In this document: positions 1 to 8,587 of the stretch, one piece after another
How positions within the stretch are numbered: the first letter of the stretch is position 1
Layout of the letters: the number at the start of each line of letters is the position of its first letter
From: JAVBQG01 sp031549185
GTDB taxonomy: Bacteria; Synergistota; Synergistia; Synergistales; Synergistaceae
Reading direction: 5' to 3'
NCBI GenBank assembly: GCA_031549185.1
Contig: JAVBQG010000004.1
Span: 1-46,657 of the forward strand
Length of the DNA stretch: 46,657 nucleotides
The notes under the pieces: model-generated
Told to the model about the DNA's origin: nothing
The model's input: only the letters and a program-made list of their open reading frames with translations
Databases searched by the model: none
Made by a program: the position numbers and the translations under genes

Positions 1-555
1 CTCGCGTTCATGATGAACGAGTGGCTGCTGCGCGACCGGCCCGTCATGGTCCGCTACCCGAAGGGCAAGGCCCCGGCTTCGCTCGGCCGCCCCGCCGGAG
101 ACGCGAAGCCGGCACCATGGTGCCGGGCCGAGCTGCTGCGCGACGGTGAGGAACTCTGCCTCGTCGGCATCGGAAGCACCGTAGCACTCATGCTGGACAC
201 GGCGGAGGAGTGCGGACGGCGGGGTCTGTCGCGTCCGTCTGTCCTCGACCTGCGTTTCGCCTCCCCTCTGGATTGGGAGACGCTCGACTCGCTGCTCGAT
301 TCGCATTCGTTCCTGGTCGTGGCGGAGGACGGGTATATGGCGGGGGGCGTCGGCGAGGCGATCGCCTCGCGTGCGGCGACGCCGGGCTGCCTCTGCAAGG
401 TGTTGCGGGTCGGCGTGGAGAGCGCCTATATCACGCACGCCTCGCGCGCCGAACAGCTCGAGGAGCAGGGACTTACCTCTGAGAAGATTATGAAGACGAT
501 AGAGGAACTCTATGCCAAAAACTTCGGCGCGTTCGACACGGCTGCGTCTGGATAA
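1..555 (+). CDS. dxs: 1-deoxy-D-xylulose-5-phosphate synthase, C-terminal part (left-arm copy, cut by window edge)
   Basis: This is the last ~184 residues of DXS, the thiamine-diphosphate enzyme that condenses pyruvate and glyceraldehyde 3-phosphate in the first step of the MEP isoprenoid pathway. The frame is open from base 1 (first residues LAFMMNEW) and ends TAA at 553-555, so the N-terminal thiamine-binding domain lies outside the window. What is visible is the end of the pyrimidine domain and the transketolase C-terminal domain. It aligns residue for residue with the C-terminus of the complete dxs at 11938-13872, by eye about 75% identical. It overlaps tlyA by 44 nt, exactly as in the other copy. 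Whether the missing part is intact cannot be seen here. Confidence 0.93.
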   Translation, partial: LAFMMNEWLLRDRPVMVRYPKGKAPASLGRPAGDAKPAPWCRAELLRDGEELCLVGIGSTVALMLDTAEECGRRGLSRPSVLDLRFASPLDWETLDSLLDSHSFLVVAEDGYMAGGVGEAIASRAATPGCLCKVLRVGVESAYITHASRAEQLEEQGLTSEKIMKTIEELYAKNFGAFDTAASG

Positions 556-1378
556 ACTCCTGGTCGAGCGCGGCTTCGTGCCCTCGCGGGAGGCCGCGCG
601 CGAGGCAATCGAGCAGGGCATGGTGCGGGTGGCCGGTTTTGTCCAGAACAAACCGGCCTCCATGGTGCCTGTGGAGGCTTCCGTCGAATTGCAGCGATCC
701 TCGAGCGATACGGGCGACGCCTGGGTCAGCCGGGGTGCGTACAAGCTGCTCGAGGGGCTTGATACCTGGAATATCGACCCGACCGGCTGGAGCTGCATCG
801 ACATCGGCGCTTCGACGGGAGGTTTCACACAGGTTATGCTGCGTCGTGGAGCCGCCAGGGTGGCCGCCATCGACGTCGGCTACGGACAGCTCGCCTGGAT
901 CCTGCGCAACGACCCGAGGGTCCATGTGCACGAGCGGACGAACGCGCGTTACCTGAGACAGGAGGACATCGGCTGGTGCGCTGACCTCGTCACGGTCGAC
1001 GCCTCTTTTATCTCCCTTCGGCTGCTTTTGCCCGTATTCGAAAATTTGCTGCGGGACAAGGGCCTTGCGATCGCGCTCGTCAAGCCCCAGTTCGAGGTAG
1101 GGCGCGCGAAGATCGGCAAGGGCGTCGTGCACGACCCTGCCTTGCACCTCGAAGTGTTGCAGGGGTTATACGCGTTTTTGAACGAGAAGACGAATTTGCG
1201 CCTGAAGGCGGCGACCTTCTCTCCCATTCGAGGCCCCGAGGGCAACATCGAGTTTATTTTTCTGATGGATCTTTTGTTGAATGTGCGAGACGACGCATAT
1301 GTGCTGCAGGAAAGGCCAGATTTTGATAAACTTGTCCTCAATGCCCATGAATTTTTCCGGGCCGAATCGATGGGGTGA
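512..1378 (+). CDS. tlyA: TlyA family rRNA (cytidine-2'-O)-methyltransferase (left-arm copy)
   Basis: This 288-residue protein has an N-terminal S4 RNA-binding domain (about residues 10-65, starting RLDKLLVERG) and an FtsJ-like methyltransferase domain. The SAM loop DIGASTGGFT is at residues 97-106, followed by IDVGYGQLAW and the VKPQFEVG segment that supplies a catalytic-type lysine. Family members 2'-O-methylate cytidines of 16S/23S rRNA; older annotations say haemolysin. The length is normal for the family. The ATG at 512 lies inside the end of dxs (44-nt overlap), implying translational coupling, and nadK follows after 4 nt. The second copy at 11121-11981 is about 75% identical by eye, with the same overlap. 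Confidence 0.93.
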   Translation: MPKTSARSTRLRLDKLLVERGFVPSREAAREAIEQGMVRVAGFVQNKPASMVPVEASVELQRSSSDTGDAWVSRGAYKLLEGLDTWNIDPTGWSCIDIGASTGGFTQVMLRRGAARVAAIDVGYGQLAWILRNDPRVHVHERTNARYLRQEDIGWCADLVTVDASFISLRLLLPVFENLLRDKGLAIALVKPQFEVGRAKIGKGVVHDPALHLEVLQGLYAFLNEKTNLRLKAATFSPIRGPEGNIEFIFLMDLLLNVRDDAYVLQERPDFDKLVLNAHEFFRAESMG

Positions 1379-1382
1379 ACGG

Positions 1383-2282
1383 ATGAAAAGCAGGACGATC
1401 GGTCTGTTCTTCATGAAGGACAGACTTCGCGGCATCGAACTCGCAAGGAGAATCGTATCGAACGCCTACGAGGGTTACGACCTTCGTTTCGCTCTCGGCG
1501 GCGGGGAATTCGAAAGCGATCCGGAAATGATCGGCCTTTCCACGGAGAAGAGAGGAAGGCTCGAAGAGATCGAACTTGCCGTCTCCATCGGAGGTGACGG
1601 CACTTTTTTGCGAACGGCCCGCGTCGTGCGGGATATGCGCGTTCCGCTCTACGGCATCAACGCCGGCAGGCTCGGTTTTCTGGCGCTGGGGCACGCCGAT
1701 TCGGCGGAGAAGGATCTGTCACGGATCCTGTCCGGTGACTACGGCATTCTCTCCCGCATACCGCTCAAGGGGAGCCTCCTGCGCGGGGGAAAACCCTTCA
1801 TGGAGCTCTACGCCCTCAACGAAATCACCATCACCAAAGGACCCTGCGCCCGGCCGATCGAGCTCGGCGTATCGGTGGGTGACGACCGCATCTACAATTT
1901 CCTCGCCGACGGCGTGATCGTCTCGACGCCCACCGGTTCGACCGCCTATGCCCTCTCCACGGGCGGACCCATCGTGCATCCCGACGTGAAGTGTGTTCTG
2001 ATCGCTCCCATCTGCCCGCATTCGCTCTACTCCCGCCCTGTCCTTCTGGGGGGGGAGGCGACGGTCTTCGTCGACGCCAAGGGCGAGAAGGGTGAGATCA
2101 TCCTCGCGGGAGATGGGCAGCTTCATATCGGAATGGAGGAGGGCGACCGCGTGCAGATCGCGCTCGACGTGGAGAACAAGATCGACGTCGTCACGCTCGG
2201 CATGCATTCGTACTACGAAATTCTGCGGGACAAACTCGGATGGGGCAAGAACAACCTCGGTTCGTGGGGGACGCTCGGATGA
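1383..2282 (+). CDS. nadK: NAD kinase (left-arm copy)
   Basis: NAD kinase phosphorylates NAD to NADP in the cytoplasm. The 299-residue product has the diagnostic GGDGT motif at residues 70-74, the NAGRLGFL segment about 20 residues later, and the TPTGSTAY substrate-loop motif near residue 185. The frame is open further upstream, but I chose the ATG at 1383. It lies 4 nt after the tlyA stop, and it is the position where the second copy (10225-11124) also starts (MK-RTIGLFFMKDR). The gene ends in an ATGA overlap with recN. By eye the two copies share more than 80% of residues and both keep all motifs. Confidence 0.94.
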   Translation: MKSRTIGLFFMKDRLRGIELARRIVSNAYEGYDLRFALGGGEFESDPEMIGLSTEKRGRLEEIELAVSIGGDGTFLRTARVVRDMRVPLYGINAGRLGFLALGHADSAEKDLSRILSGDYGILSRIPLKGSLLRGGKPFMELYALNEITITKGPCARPIELGVSVGDDRIYNFLADGVIVSTPTGSTAYALSTGGPIVHPDVKCVLIAPICPHSLYSRPVLLGGEATVFVDAKGEKGEIILAGDGQLHIGMEEGDRVQIALDVENKIDVVTLGMHSYYEILRDKLGWGKNNLGSWGTLG

Positions 2283-3910
2283 TCGAGGAGATCCGCGTCC
2301 GCGGGATGGGCGGCATTCGCTCCGCGGCGCTCTCTTTTGCGGGGAGCTTCATCGTCATCACCGGCGAGAGTGGGTCGGGCAAGAGCAGCCTGGTCCGCGC
2401 GTTCGAGTTCATCTCCGGCCGCAGGACGCAGGCCGCGTCGATCCACGCCGACTGCGACGAGGTGACCGTCGAGGCGCTCTGGAACGCGGAAGCCGCGTCT
2501 CTCGCGGCCCTCGAGGACGACGCGCTTCTGACGAAGCGTTCGCTCACCCGCGCGGGCAAGGGGCGCTACAGTATAAACGGCAGCCTCGCCACGCTCGGGC
2601 AACTCTCCGAACTCTCCGCCTCCCTGATCGAGATACAGAGCCAGTTCGCACAGCTCGGCCTGCTCGACCCGGCCCGCCAGCTCGAACTGGTCGATTCCTG
2701 CGGCGGCGAGGAGCTGAAAGGCGTAAAGACGCGCCTTGCGTCGTGCTTTCCGGAGATGATCGACTCCGAAAGGGAGCTCATCGCCCTTCGAAAGCGGAGG
2801 AGCGAACTGGAGTCCGAGCTCGAAGGGGGCGAGGCGAAAGTCCGTGCGATTCGCGCTCTCAAGCTTTACCCCGGTTGTGAGAAGGAGTGGAACGAAGAAC
2901 TTGCCTCGATCGAGAAACAGATCGCAGAGGCTGGCCGTTACGAGGAACTCGTCTACCGGATGAACGGCGGCGAGGCCGAGGTCGACGTTCTCGATCAGCT
3001 CGCCGCTCTGCTGCGTGAGCTGTATGTCCTGGCACCCGACGCGTGTGCCAAAGAGTGGGGCGAGCTGGGGGAGACGGCGTTGTCGAACCTGCAACAGCTC
3101 TTCGGCTCCGCGAAGCGGGACCTGAACCTGGTCTCGCGCGAGGAGCTCGATGCGCAGTACGAGGCTCTGGAGCGCCGCGTCGGCGTCCTGCGCAAACTCA
3201 AACGGGACGCGGGCGTCCTGCACGCCGAGGATTTGACGGCGTATGCCGACGAGATCGAGGAGAATACGCAGTGGCTTAAGGACAGCAACGCCGTTCTCGA
3301 GGAGAAACAGGCCGATTCGGCGCGCCTGCGCACGGAGGTGAGCCAGCTCGCGCGCACGCTGCGAACGTGCCGTGAGTCGGCGGCGGAGGCCTTTCAGCGC
3401 CGGGTAGGCGATCACCTGAAGGATCTTGCGATGGAGGATATCTCCTTCTCCGTGCAGATCCAGCGCCTCGACAAGGTCCGCGCCGGCGGCGCCGAGGGAG
3501 CGTCGTTCATGCTGGCGATCAAGGACGGGATGCCGAATCCCGTCGCCAAGGTCGCCTCGGGCGGCGAGCTGAGCCGCATCCTGATCGCGATACAGGCGTC
3601 GCTCGACGCCTCGCGTCTGCCAGGCGTGCTCGTCTTCGACGAGGTTGAAGCGGGGTTGGGCGGGCGGACGGCGCTTCTGGCCGGAAAAAAACTGAAGGAT
3701 CTCTCCCGCAGCTGCCGCACGATCCTGATCACGCACGAGGCGACCATTGCTGCGATGGCCGACCAACACTTCGTGGTCAGACGCGAGGGCGATGAGACCA
3801 CGGTGTGCGAGATAAGCGGCGAGGAGCGCGAGCGGGAGATTGCCAGGATGCTCGCCGGTTCCCAATCCCGCGAGGCGCTCGTCCACGCGAAATCGCTCTT
3901 GGGCGATTGA
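2279..3910 (+). CDS. recN: DNA repair protein RecN (left-arm copy)
   Basis: RecN is an SMC-like ATPase acting in double-strand-break repair. The 543-residue product has Walker A GESGSGKSS at residues 29-37, a long charged coiled-coil middle (about 150-380), the ABC signature ASGGELSR near residue 435 and Walker B VLVFDEVEAGLGG just after it. The length is normal. The ATG at 2279 overlaps the nadK stop as ATGA. The homologous right-arm gene starts with GTG at the equivalent place. The two proteins are about 80% identical by eye, with the ATPase head segments best conserved. Confidence 0.95.
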   Translation: MIEEIRVRGMGGIRSAALSFAGSFIVITGESGSGKSSLVRAFEFISGRRTQAASIHADCDEVTVEALWNAEAASLAALEDDALLTKRSLTRAGKGRYSINGSLATLGQLSELSASLIEIQSQFAQLGLLDPARQLELVDSCGGEELKGVKTRLASCFPEMIDSERELIALRKRRSELESELEGGEAKVRAIRALKLYPGCEKEWNEELASIEKQIAEAGRYEELVYRMNGGEAEVDVLDQLAALLRELYVLAPDACAKEWGELGETALSNLQQLFGSAKRDLNLVSREELDAQYEALERRVGVLRKLKRDAGVLHAEDLTAYADEIEENTQWLKDSNAVLEEKQADSARLRTEVSQLARTLRTCRESAAEAFQRRVGDHLKDLAMEDISFSVQIQRLDKVRAGGAEGASFMLAIKDGMPNPVAKVASGGELSRILIAIQASLDASRLPGVLVFDEVEAGLGGRTALLAGKKLKDLSRSCRTILITHEATIAAMADQHFVVRREGDETTVCEISGEEREREIARMLAGSQSREALVHAKSLLGD

Positions 3911-3960
3911 CGTATTCCCCGATTCTCACGTTTCCTCATACAAAAAAATCCGCGTAAAGA

Positions 3961-3988
3961 TTGACGTAACACAGCTTGCTGCTAATAT
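3961..3988 (+). promoter_or_regulatory. Sigma-70 type promoter of the left fusA2
   Basis: TTGACG (3961-3966) and TAATAT (3983-3988) are separated by 16 bp. The right-arm fusA2 has the same TTGACG-N16-TAATAT arrangement at 8499-8526 with nearly identical flanks, supporting a real promoter. It gives fusA2 its own transcript, separate from the dxs-recN operon. Confidence 0.8.
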
Positions 3989-4066
3989 ATATCGCGTGTG
4001 TTAAAGAACATCCAACCCGTTTATAAGCAGACGTTTCATTCATCTCAGTAAGGAGGAATGGATTTC
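3989..4066 (+). other. Conserved fusA2 5' leader with Shine-Dalgarno
   Basis: This is the untranslated leader between the fusA2 promoter and its start. AGGAGG lies at 4051-4056. An ATG at 4058 is only 1 nt from it, whereas the in-frame ATG at 4067 has a 10-nt spacer, so the second ATG is the more likely start. The stretch is almost the same as the right-arm leader (8420-8498), differing at a handful of positions. That is much tighter than the neighbouring recN coding sequence. Confidence 0.6.
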
Positions 4067-6154
4067 ATGGGAACACGTAAACCGGAGGATATTCGTACCA
4101 TTGCGCTTGTTTCGCACGGAGGTGCGGGCAAAACCTCCCTTGCGGAGGCGTTGCTTTTCGACAGCGGCACCATCGGCAGAATGGGCAAGATCGAGGACAA
4201 GAACACCGTCTCCGATTTCGACAACGAGGAACAGAAACGCCAGATCTCGATCAACACCTCCCTTTGCTCGTTTCAATATAAAGGCAAGACGCTCCACCTT
4301 CTCGACACTCCCGGATTTGCGGACTTCATAGGCGAACAGCGCAGCGCGATGCGCGTCGTGGATGCGGCAGTGGTCGTCATCAACGGCACCGCCGGCGTTG
4401 AAGTCCAGACGCGCAAGGCGTGGGACTACGCCGAGGAGTTCAACGCGTCGGCGATCTTCTTCGTCAGCCGCATGGACAAGGAGAACGCCAACTTCGAGAA
4501 CGCGGTCTCCGATATTCGGGACAACCTCACGAAAAATGCACTCCCCGTCTACCTGCCGATCGGTCAGGAAGCGAGTTTCAAGGGAGTCGCCAACGTCCTT
4601 ACCGGCAAGGCCTACACATACAAGGGCGACGGTTCGAAGGACTTCACGGAGGGCGACGCGCCCGCGGATATGGCGGACGCTCTCTCCGCCGCGCGCGACG
4701 AGCTGATCGAACGGATCGTCGAGGCGGACGACGACCTCATGACCCGCTACCTCGACGGTGAGGAGCTCTCGAACGAGGAACTCGCCGGCGCGATGCGCAA
4801 GGCGGTCGTCGAGAAGATCCTCTATCCGATCATCCCCGGCTCGTCTGTGCCCAATATCGGCGTCGTGCAGTTGCTCGACGCGATGGTCGACTACTTCCCG
4901 TCTCCGCTCGATCGTCCCAAACGCAAGGCGTTCAAGGGCGACGAGGAGATCGAGATCACACCCGACCCCGACGTTCCGCTCATGGCCCTCTGCTTCAAGG
5001 TCATGGTCGACCCCTACGTCGGCAAGCTCTCGTTCGTCCGCGTCATCGCGGGCTCGATCACGAGCGACCAGATGATCTACAACGTCAACAAGGCCGAGGA
5101 AGAGCGCATCAGCTCCTTCCGCATCATGCGCGGCAAGGAGAGCGCCGAGACCAAGGACATCACCGTAGGCGACATCGTGGCGATCCCCAAACTCGACAGC
5201 ACCGTGGTCGGCGATACCCTCAGCATCAAAGGCAAGACGGCGCTTCTGCGTCCGATCCAGTTCCCCAAACCGGTCTACAGCGTCGCCGTCTCCCCCAAGA
5301 GCCGCGCCGACGAGGACAAGCTCGGCAATGCGATCCACAAGATCCTCGAGGAGGACAAGACGCTCGACTTCTTCAAGCATCCCGAGACGAACGACTCCAT
5401 CCTCTCTGGCATGGGCGACATGCACATCGACATTGCGCTCTCTCGCATCAAGGAGCGCTACAAGGTCGAGCTCGAGACCCACACGCCCAAGGTGGCCTAT
5501 CGCGAGACGATCAAGAAGACCGCCAAGGCCCAGGGCAAATACAAGAAGCAGACCGGCGGCCGCGGCCAGTACGGCGACGTTCACTTCGAACTCTCGCCGC
5601 GCGAGAAGGGTTCCGGTGTGACCTTCGAGGACAAGGTCGTCGGCGGCGTCGTCCCCAAGAACTTCATTCCCGCAGCCGAAAAAGGCCTTCGCGAAGCCGC
5701 CGGCAAGGGCGTGCTAGCAGGCTATCCGGCGGTCGATTTCAACTGCGCGATCTTCGACGGTTCCTACCACGACGTCGATTCGTCCGAAATGGCCTTCAAA
5801 ATTGCGGCGTCCATGGCCTTCAAGAAGGCTTTCCTGGAGGCTGGCCCGATCCTGATGGAACCGATCATGAACCTCGCCGTCACCGTCCCCGAGGATTGCG
5901 TGGGCGACGTCATGGGCGACTTCAACAGCCGCCGCGGACGCATCATGGGCATCGACCCCGAGGGTAAGCTGCAGATCGTCAAAGCCCAGTGCCCGCAGGC
6001 CGAGACCTTCCGCTACGCGATCATCCTCCGCTCGATGACCTCCGGACGCGGCACGTTCACCATGGAGTTCTCGCACTACGAAGAAGTCCCGAACGAGATC
6101 GCCAAGAAGATCATCGAAGCCGCCGAAAAAGAACGCAAGGACGAGGAAGAGTAA
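4067..6154 (+). CDS. fusA2: Elongation factor G-2 family GTPase (left-arm copy)
   Basis: This translational GTPase is related to EF-G but of the EF-G-2 type. Its P-loop reads SHGGAGKTS instead of the AHIDAGKTT of canonical EF-G, which resembles the Thermus EF-G-2 paralogue. G3 is DTPGFADF and G4 lies in the SRMDKEN segment. Domains II-V follow in order, including a YKKQTGGRGQYGD segment near residue 490 and a C-terminus rich in Glu/Lys. The product is 695 residues from the ATG at 4067, or 698 from 4058. The family's precise role (alternative or stress translation factor) is unsettled, so this is probably not the cell's main EF-G. It has its own promoter, and the hairpin cluster at 6164-6322 follows. 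It differs from the right-arm protein at only 25 residues. Confidence 0.92.
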   Translation: MGTRKPEDIRTIALVSHGGAGKTSLAEALLFDSGTIGRMGKIEDKNTVSDFDNEEQKRQISINTSLCSFQYKGKTLHLLDTPGFADFIGEQRSAMRVVDAAVVVINGTAGVEVQTRKAWDYAEEFNASAIFFVSRMDKENANFENAVSDIRDNLTKNALPVYLPIGQEASFKGVANVLTGKAYTYKGDGSKDFTEGDAPADMADALSAARDELIERIVEADDDLMTRYLDGEELSNEELAGAMRKAVVEKILYPIIPGSSVPNIGVVQLLDAMVDYFPSPLDRPKRKAFKGDEEIEITPDPDVPLMALCFKVMVDPYVGKLSFVRVIAGSITSDQMIYNVNKAEEERISSFRIMRGKESAETKDITVGDIVAIPKLDSTVVGDTLSIKGKTALLRPIQFPKPVYSVAVSPKSRADEDKLGNAIHKILEEDKTLDFFKHPETNDSILSGMGDMHIDIALSRIKERYKVELETHTPKVAYRETIKKTAKAQGKYKKQTGGRGQYGDVHFELSPREKGSGVTFEDKVVGGVVPKNFIPAAEKGLREAAGKGVLAGYPAVDFNCAIFDGSYHDVDSSEMAFKIAASMAFKKAFLEAGPILMEPIMNLAVTVPEDCVGDVMGDFNSRRGRIMGIDPEGKLQIVKAQCPQAETFRYAIILRSMTSGRGTFTMEFSHYEEVPNEIAKKIIEAAEKERKDEEE

Positions 6155-6163
6155 GGCAAGACC

Positions 6164-6322
6164 GCGGGCTCTGCCCGCACCCGCCAGAGGGCACTGCCCT
6201 CTGGGCACCCATTTCTAAAACAAAGTCGGGATTTTCGCGCAAGCGCGAAATTCCCGGCTTTATGTTTGAGAATGGGGTCAAGGGGACAGTGTCCCCTTGC
6301 GGGGTGTGGGGCGGAGCCCCAC
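6164..6322. repeat. Mirrored cluster of five hairpins between the convergent fusA2 genes
   Basis: The five stems are: GCGGGC/GCCCGC (6164-6169, 6173-6178); a 9-bp stem CCAGAGGGC/GCCCTCTGG (6184-6204); a central near-palindrome about 6213-6266 built on TTTCGCGC-AA-GCGCGAAA (6233-6250); a 10-bp stem CAAGGGGACA/TGTCCCCTTG (6279-6299); and GTGGGGC/GCCCCAC (6306-6322). The right half is the diverged reverse complement of the left half, so the inverted duplication runs to the centre at 6241/6242. It probably acts as a two-way terminator, although there is no long T-tract. It resembles dispersed REP-type hairpin repeats seen in other GC-rich genomes. Confidence 0.75.
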
Positions 6323-6331
6323 GAACTTGCC

Positions 6332-8419
6332 TTATTCTTCCTCGTCCTTGCGTTCTTTCTCGGCGGCTTCGATGATCTTCTTGGCGATTTCGTTCGGGAC
6401 TTCTTCGTAGTGCGAGAACTCCATGGTGAACGTACCGCGTCCGGAGGTCATCGAGCGCAGGATGATCGCGTAACGGAAGGTCTCGGCTTGCGGGCATTGG
6501 GCTTTGACGATCTGGAGCTTGCCCTCGGGATCGATGCCCATGATGCGGCCGCGGCGGCTGTTGAAGTCGCCCATGACATCGCCGACGCAGTCCTCGGGGA
6601 CGGTGACGGCGAGGTTCATGATCGGCTCCATCAGGATCGGTCCGGCCTCCAGGAAGGCCTTCTTGAAGGCCATGGACGCCGCGATTTTGAAGGCCATTTC
6701 GGACGAGTCGACGTCGTGGTACGAGCCGTCGAAGATCGCGCAGTTGAAGTCGACCGCCGGATAGCCCGCAAGCACGCCCTTGGCGGCGGCTTCGCGGAGG
6801 CCCTTTTCGGCGGCGGGGATGAAGTTCTTGGGGACGACGCCGCCGACGACCTTGTCTTCGAAGGTCACGCCGGAACCCTTCTCGCGCGGAGAGAGCTCGA
6901 AGTGCACGTCGCCGTACTGGCCGCGACCGCCGGTCTGCTTCTTGTACTTGCCCTGCGCCTTGGCGGTCTTCTTGATCGTCTCGCGATAGGCCACCTTGGG
7001 CGTGTGGGTTTCGAGCTCGACCTTGTAGCGCTCTTTGATGCGGGAGAGCGCGATGTCGATATGCATATCGCCCATGCCTGAGAGGATGGAGTCGTTCGTC
7101 TCGGGGTGCTTGAAGAAATCGAGCGTCTTGTCCTCCTCGAGAATCTTGTGGATGGCGTTGCCGAGCTTATCCTCATCGGCGCGGCTCTTGGGGGAGACGG
7201 CGACGCCGTAGACCGGTTTCGGGAACTGAATGGGGCGCAGAAGCGCCGTCTTGCCCTTGATGCTCAACGTGTCGCCGACTACAGTGCTGTCGAGTTTGGG
7301 GATCGCGACGATGTCCCCGACGGTGATATCCTTCGTCTCGGTGCTCTCCTTGCCGCGCATGAGACGGAAAGAGCTGATGCGCTCTTCCTCGCCCTTGTTG
7401 ACGTTGTAGATCATCTGGTCGCTGGTGATCGAGCCCGCGATGACGCGGACGAAGGAGAGTTTGCCGACATAGGGGTCGACCATGACCTTGAAACAGAGGG
7501 CCATGAGCGGCACACTGGGATCCGGCGTGATTTCAATCTCCTCGTCGCCCTTGAAGGCCTTGCGCTTGGGGCGATCCAGCGGGGAGGGGAAGTAGTCGAC
7601 TATCGCCTCAAGGAGCTGCATCACGCCGATGTTCGGCACGGACGATCCGGGGATGATCGGATAGAGAACCTTCTCCACGACCGCCTTGCGCATCGCGCCG
7701 GCGAGTTCGTCGTTCGAGAGCTCCTCGCCGTCGAGGTATCGGGTCATGAGGTCGTCGTCGGCCTCGACGATCCGTTCGATCAGTTCGTCGCGCGCCGCGG
7801 AGAGGGCGTCCGCCATGTCCGCCGGCGCGTCGCCCTCGGTAAAGTCCTTCGAACCGTCGCCCTTGTAGGTGTAGGCCTTGCCGGTGAGAACGTTCGCGAG
7901 GCCCTTGAAGCTCGCCTCCTGCCCGATCGGCAGATAGATCGGGAGGGCGCTCTTCAAGAGGTTCTCCTGGATGTCCGAGACGGCGTTCTCGAAGTTGGCG
8001 TTCTCCTTGTCCATGCGGCTGACGAAAAAGATCGCCGAGGCGTTGAACTCCTCGGCGTACTCCCAGCCCTTGCGGGTCTGGACTTCGACGCCGGCCGTGC
8101 CGCTCACGGCGACGACGGCGGCATCCACGACGCGCATCGCGCTGCGCTGTTCGCCTATGAAGTCCGCAAATCCAGGGGTATCGAGAAGGTGAAGTGTCTT
8201 GCCTTTATATTGAAACGAGCAAAGGGAGGTGTTGATCGAGATCTGGCGTTTCTGTTCCTCGCTGTCGAAGTCGGAGACGGTGTTCTTGTCCTCGATCCTG
8301 CCCATGCGGCCGATCGTGCCGCTGTCGAACAGCAACGCCTCCGCGAGGGAGGTTTTGCCCGCACCTCCGTGCGAAACAAGCGCAATTGTGCGAATATCCT
8401 CCGGTTTACGTGTCCCCAT
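6332..8419 (-). CDS. fusA2: Elongation factor G-2 family GTPase (right-arm copy)
   Basis: This is the second EF-G-2 type GTPase, with the same length and motifs as the copy at 4067-6154 (P-loop SHGGAGKTS, DTPGFADF, YKKQTGGRGQYGD). The 25 amino-acid differences are very uneven. In the numbering from the upstream ATG, 24 fall in residues 1-408 and only one (residue 549, Gly to Ala) in the last 290. The DNA of the conserved part still carries many synonymous third-base changes (about 16 in roughly 330 nt compared near the 3' end), so the copies are not freshly duplicated. As in the left copy, SD AGGAGG is 1 nt from an upstream ATG (8428) and 10 nt from the chosen ATG (8419). Confidence 0.92.
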   Translation of the reverse strand: MGTRKPEDIRTIALVSHGGAGKTSLAEALLFDSGTIGRMGRIEDKNTVSDFDSEEQKRQISINTSLCSFQYKGKTLHLLDTPGFADFIGEQRSAMRVVDAAVVAVSGTAGVEVQTRKGWEYAEEFNASAIFFVSRMDKENANFENAVSDIQENLLKSALPIYLPIGQEASFKGLANVLTGKAYTYKGDGSKDFTEGDAPADMADALSAARDELIERIVEADDDLMTRYLDGEELSNDELAGAMRKAVVEKVLYPIIPGSSVPNIGVMQLLEAIVDYFPSPLDRPKRKAFKGDEEIEITPDPSVPLMALCFKVMVDPYVGKLSFVRVIAGSITSDQMIYNVNKGEEERISSFRLMRGKESTETKDITVGDIVAIPKLDSTVVGDTLSIKGKTALLRPIQFPKPVYGVAVSPKSRADEDKLGNAIHKILEEDKTLDFFKHPETNDSILSGMGDMHIDIALSRIKERYKVELETHTPKVAYRETIKKTAKAQGKYKKQTGGRGQYGDVHFELSPREKGSGVTFEDKVVGGVVPKNFIPAAEKGLREAAAKGVLAGYPAVDFNCAIFDGSYHDVDSSEMAFKIAASMAFKKAFLEAGPILMEPIMNLAVTVPEDCVGDVMGDFNSRRGRIMGIDPEGKLQIVKAQCPQAETFRYAIILRSMTSGRGTFTMEFSHYEEVPNEIAKKIIEAAEKERKDEEE

Positions 8420-8498
8420 GTAATCCATTCCTCCTTACTGAGATGAATGAAACAGTCTTCGTTATAAACGGGTTGGATGTTTTTAACACACGAGATAT

Positions 8499-8526
8499 AT
8501 ATTATCAGCAAGCTGTGTTACGTCAA
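8499..8526 (-). promoter_or_regulatory. Sigma-70 type promoter of the right fusA2
   Basis: Read on the minus strand, TTGACG (8526-8521) and TAATAT (8504-8499) are 16 bp apart. The hexamers are the same as at the left copy and the spacer differs at one base. The conserved leader with SD AGGAGG follows down to 8420. Confidence 0.8.
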
Positions 8527-8587
8527 TGTTTAACTTGATCGAAGGCGAATTTTTTTGCGGTTTGCGGGAGGAGATCAGGGGTTGCGA

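Noticed and set aside
2213..3886. 557-codon minus-strand frame opposite recN
   Set aside because: Antisense frame produced by GC-rich third positions. It has no family motifs, while recN on the plus strand has a complete set.
4040..5584. 514-codon minus-strand frame opposite fusA2 (and its mirror at 7106-8446)
   Set aside because: Composition is Asp/Val/Leu/Gly-rich without motifs; it is the shadow of the EF-G-2 coding strand in both arms.
6155..6331. CRISPR or tandem repeat at the hairpin cluster
   Set aside because: The units are palindromes of different sequence, with no repeated direct unit or regular spacers.
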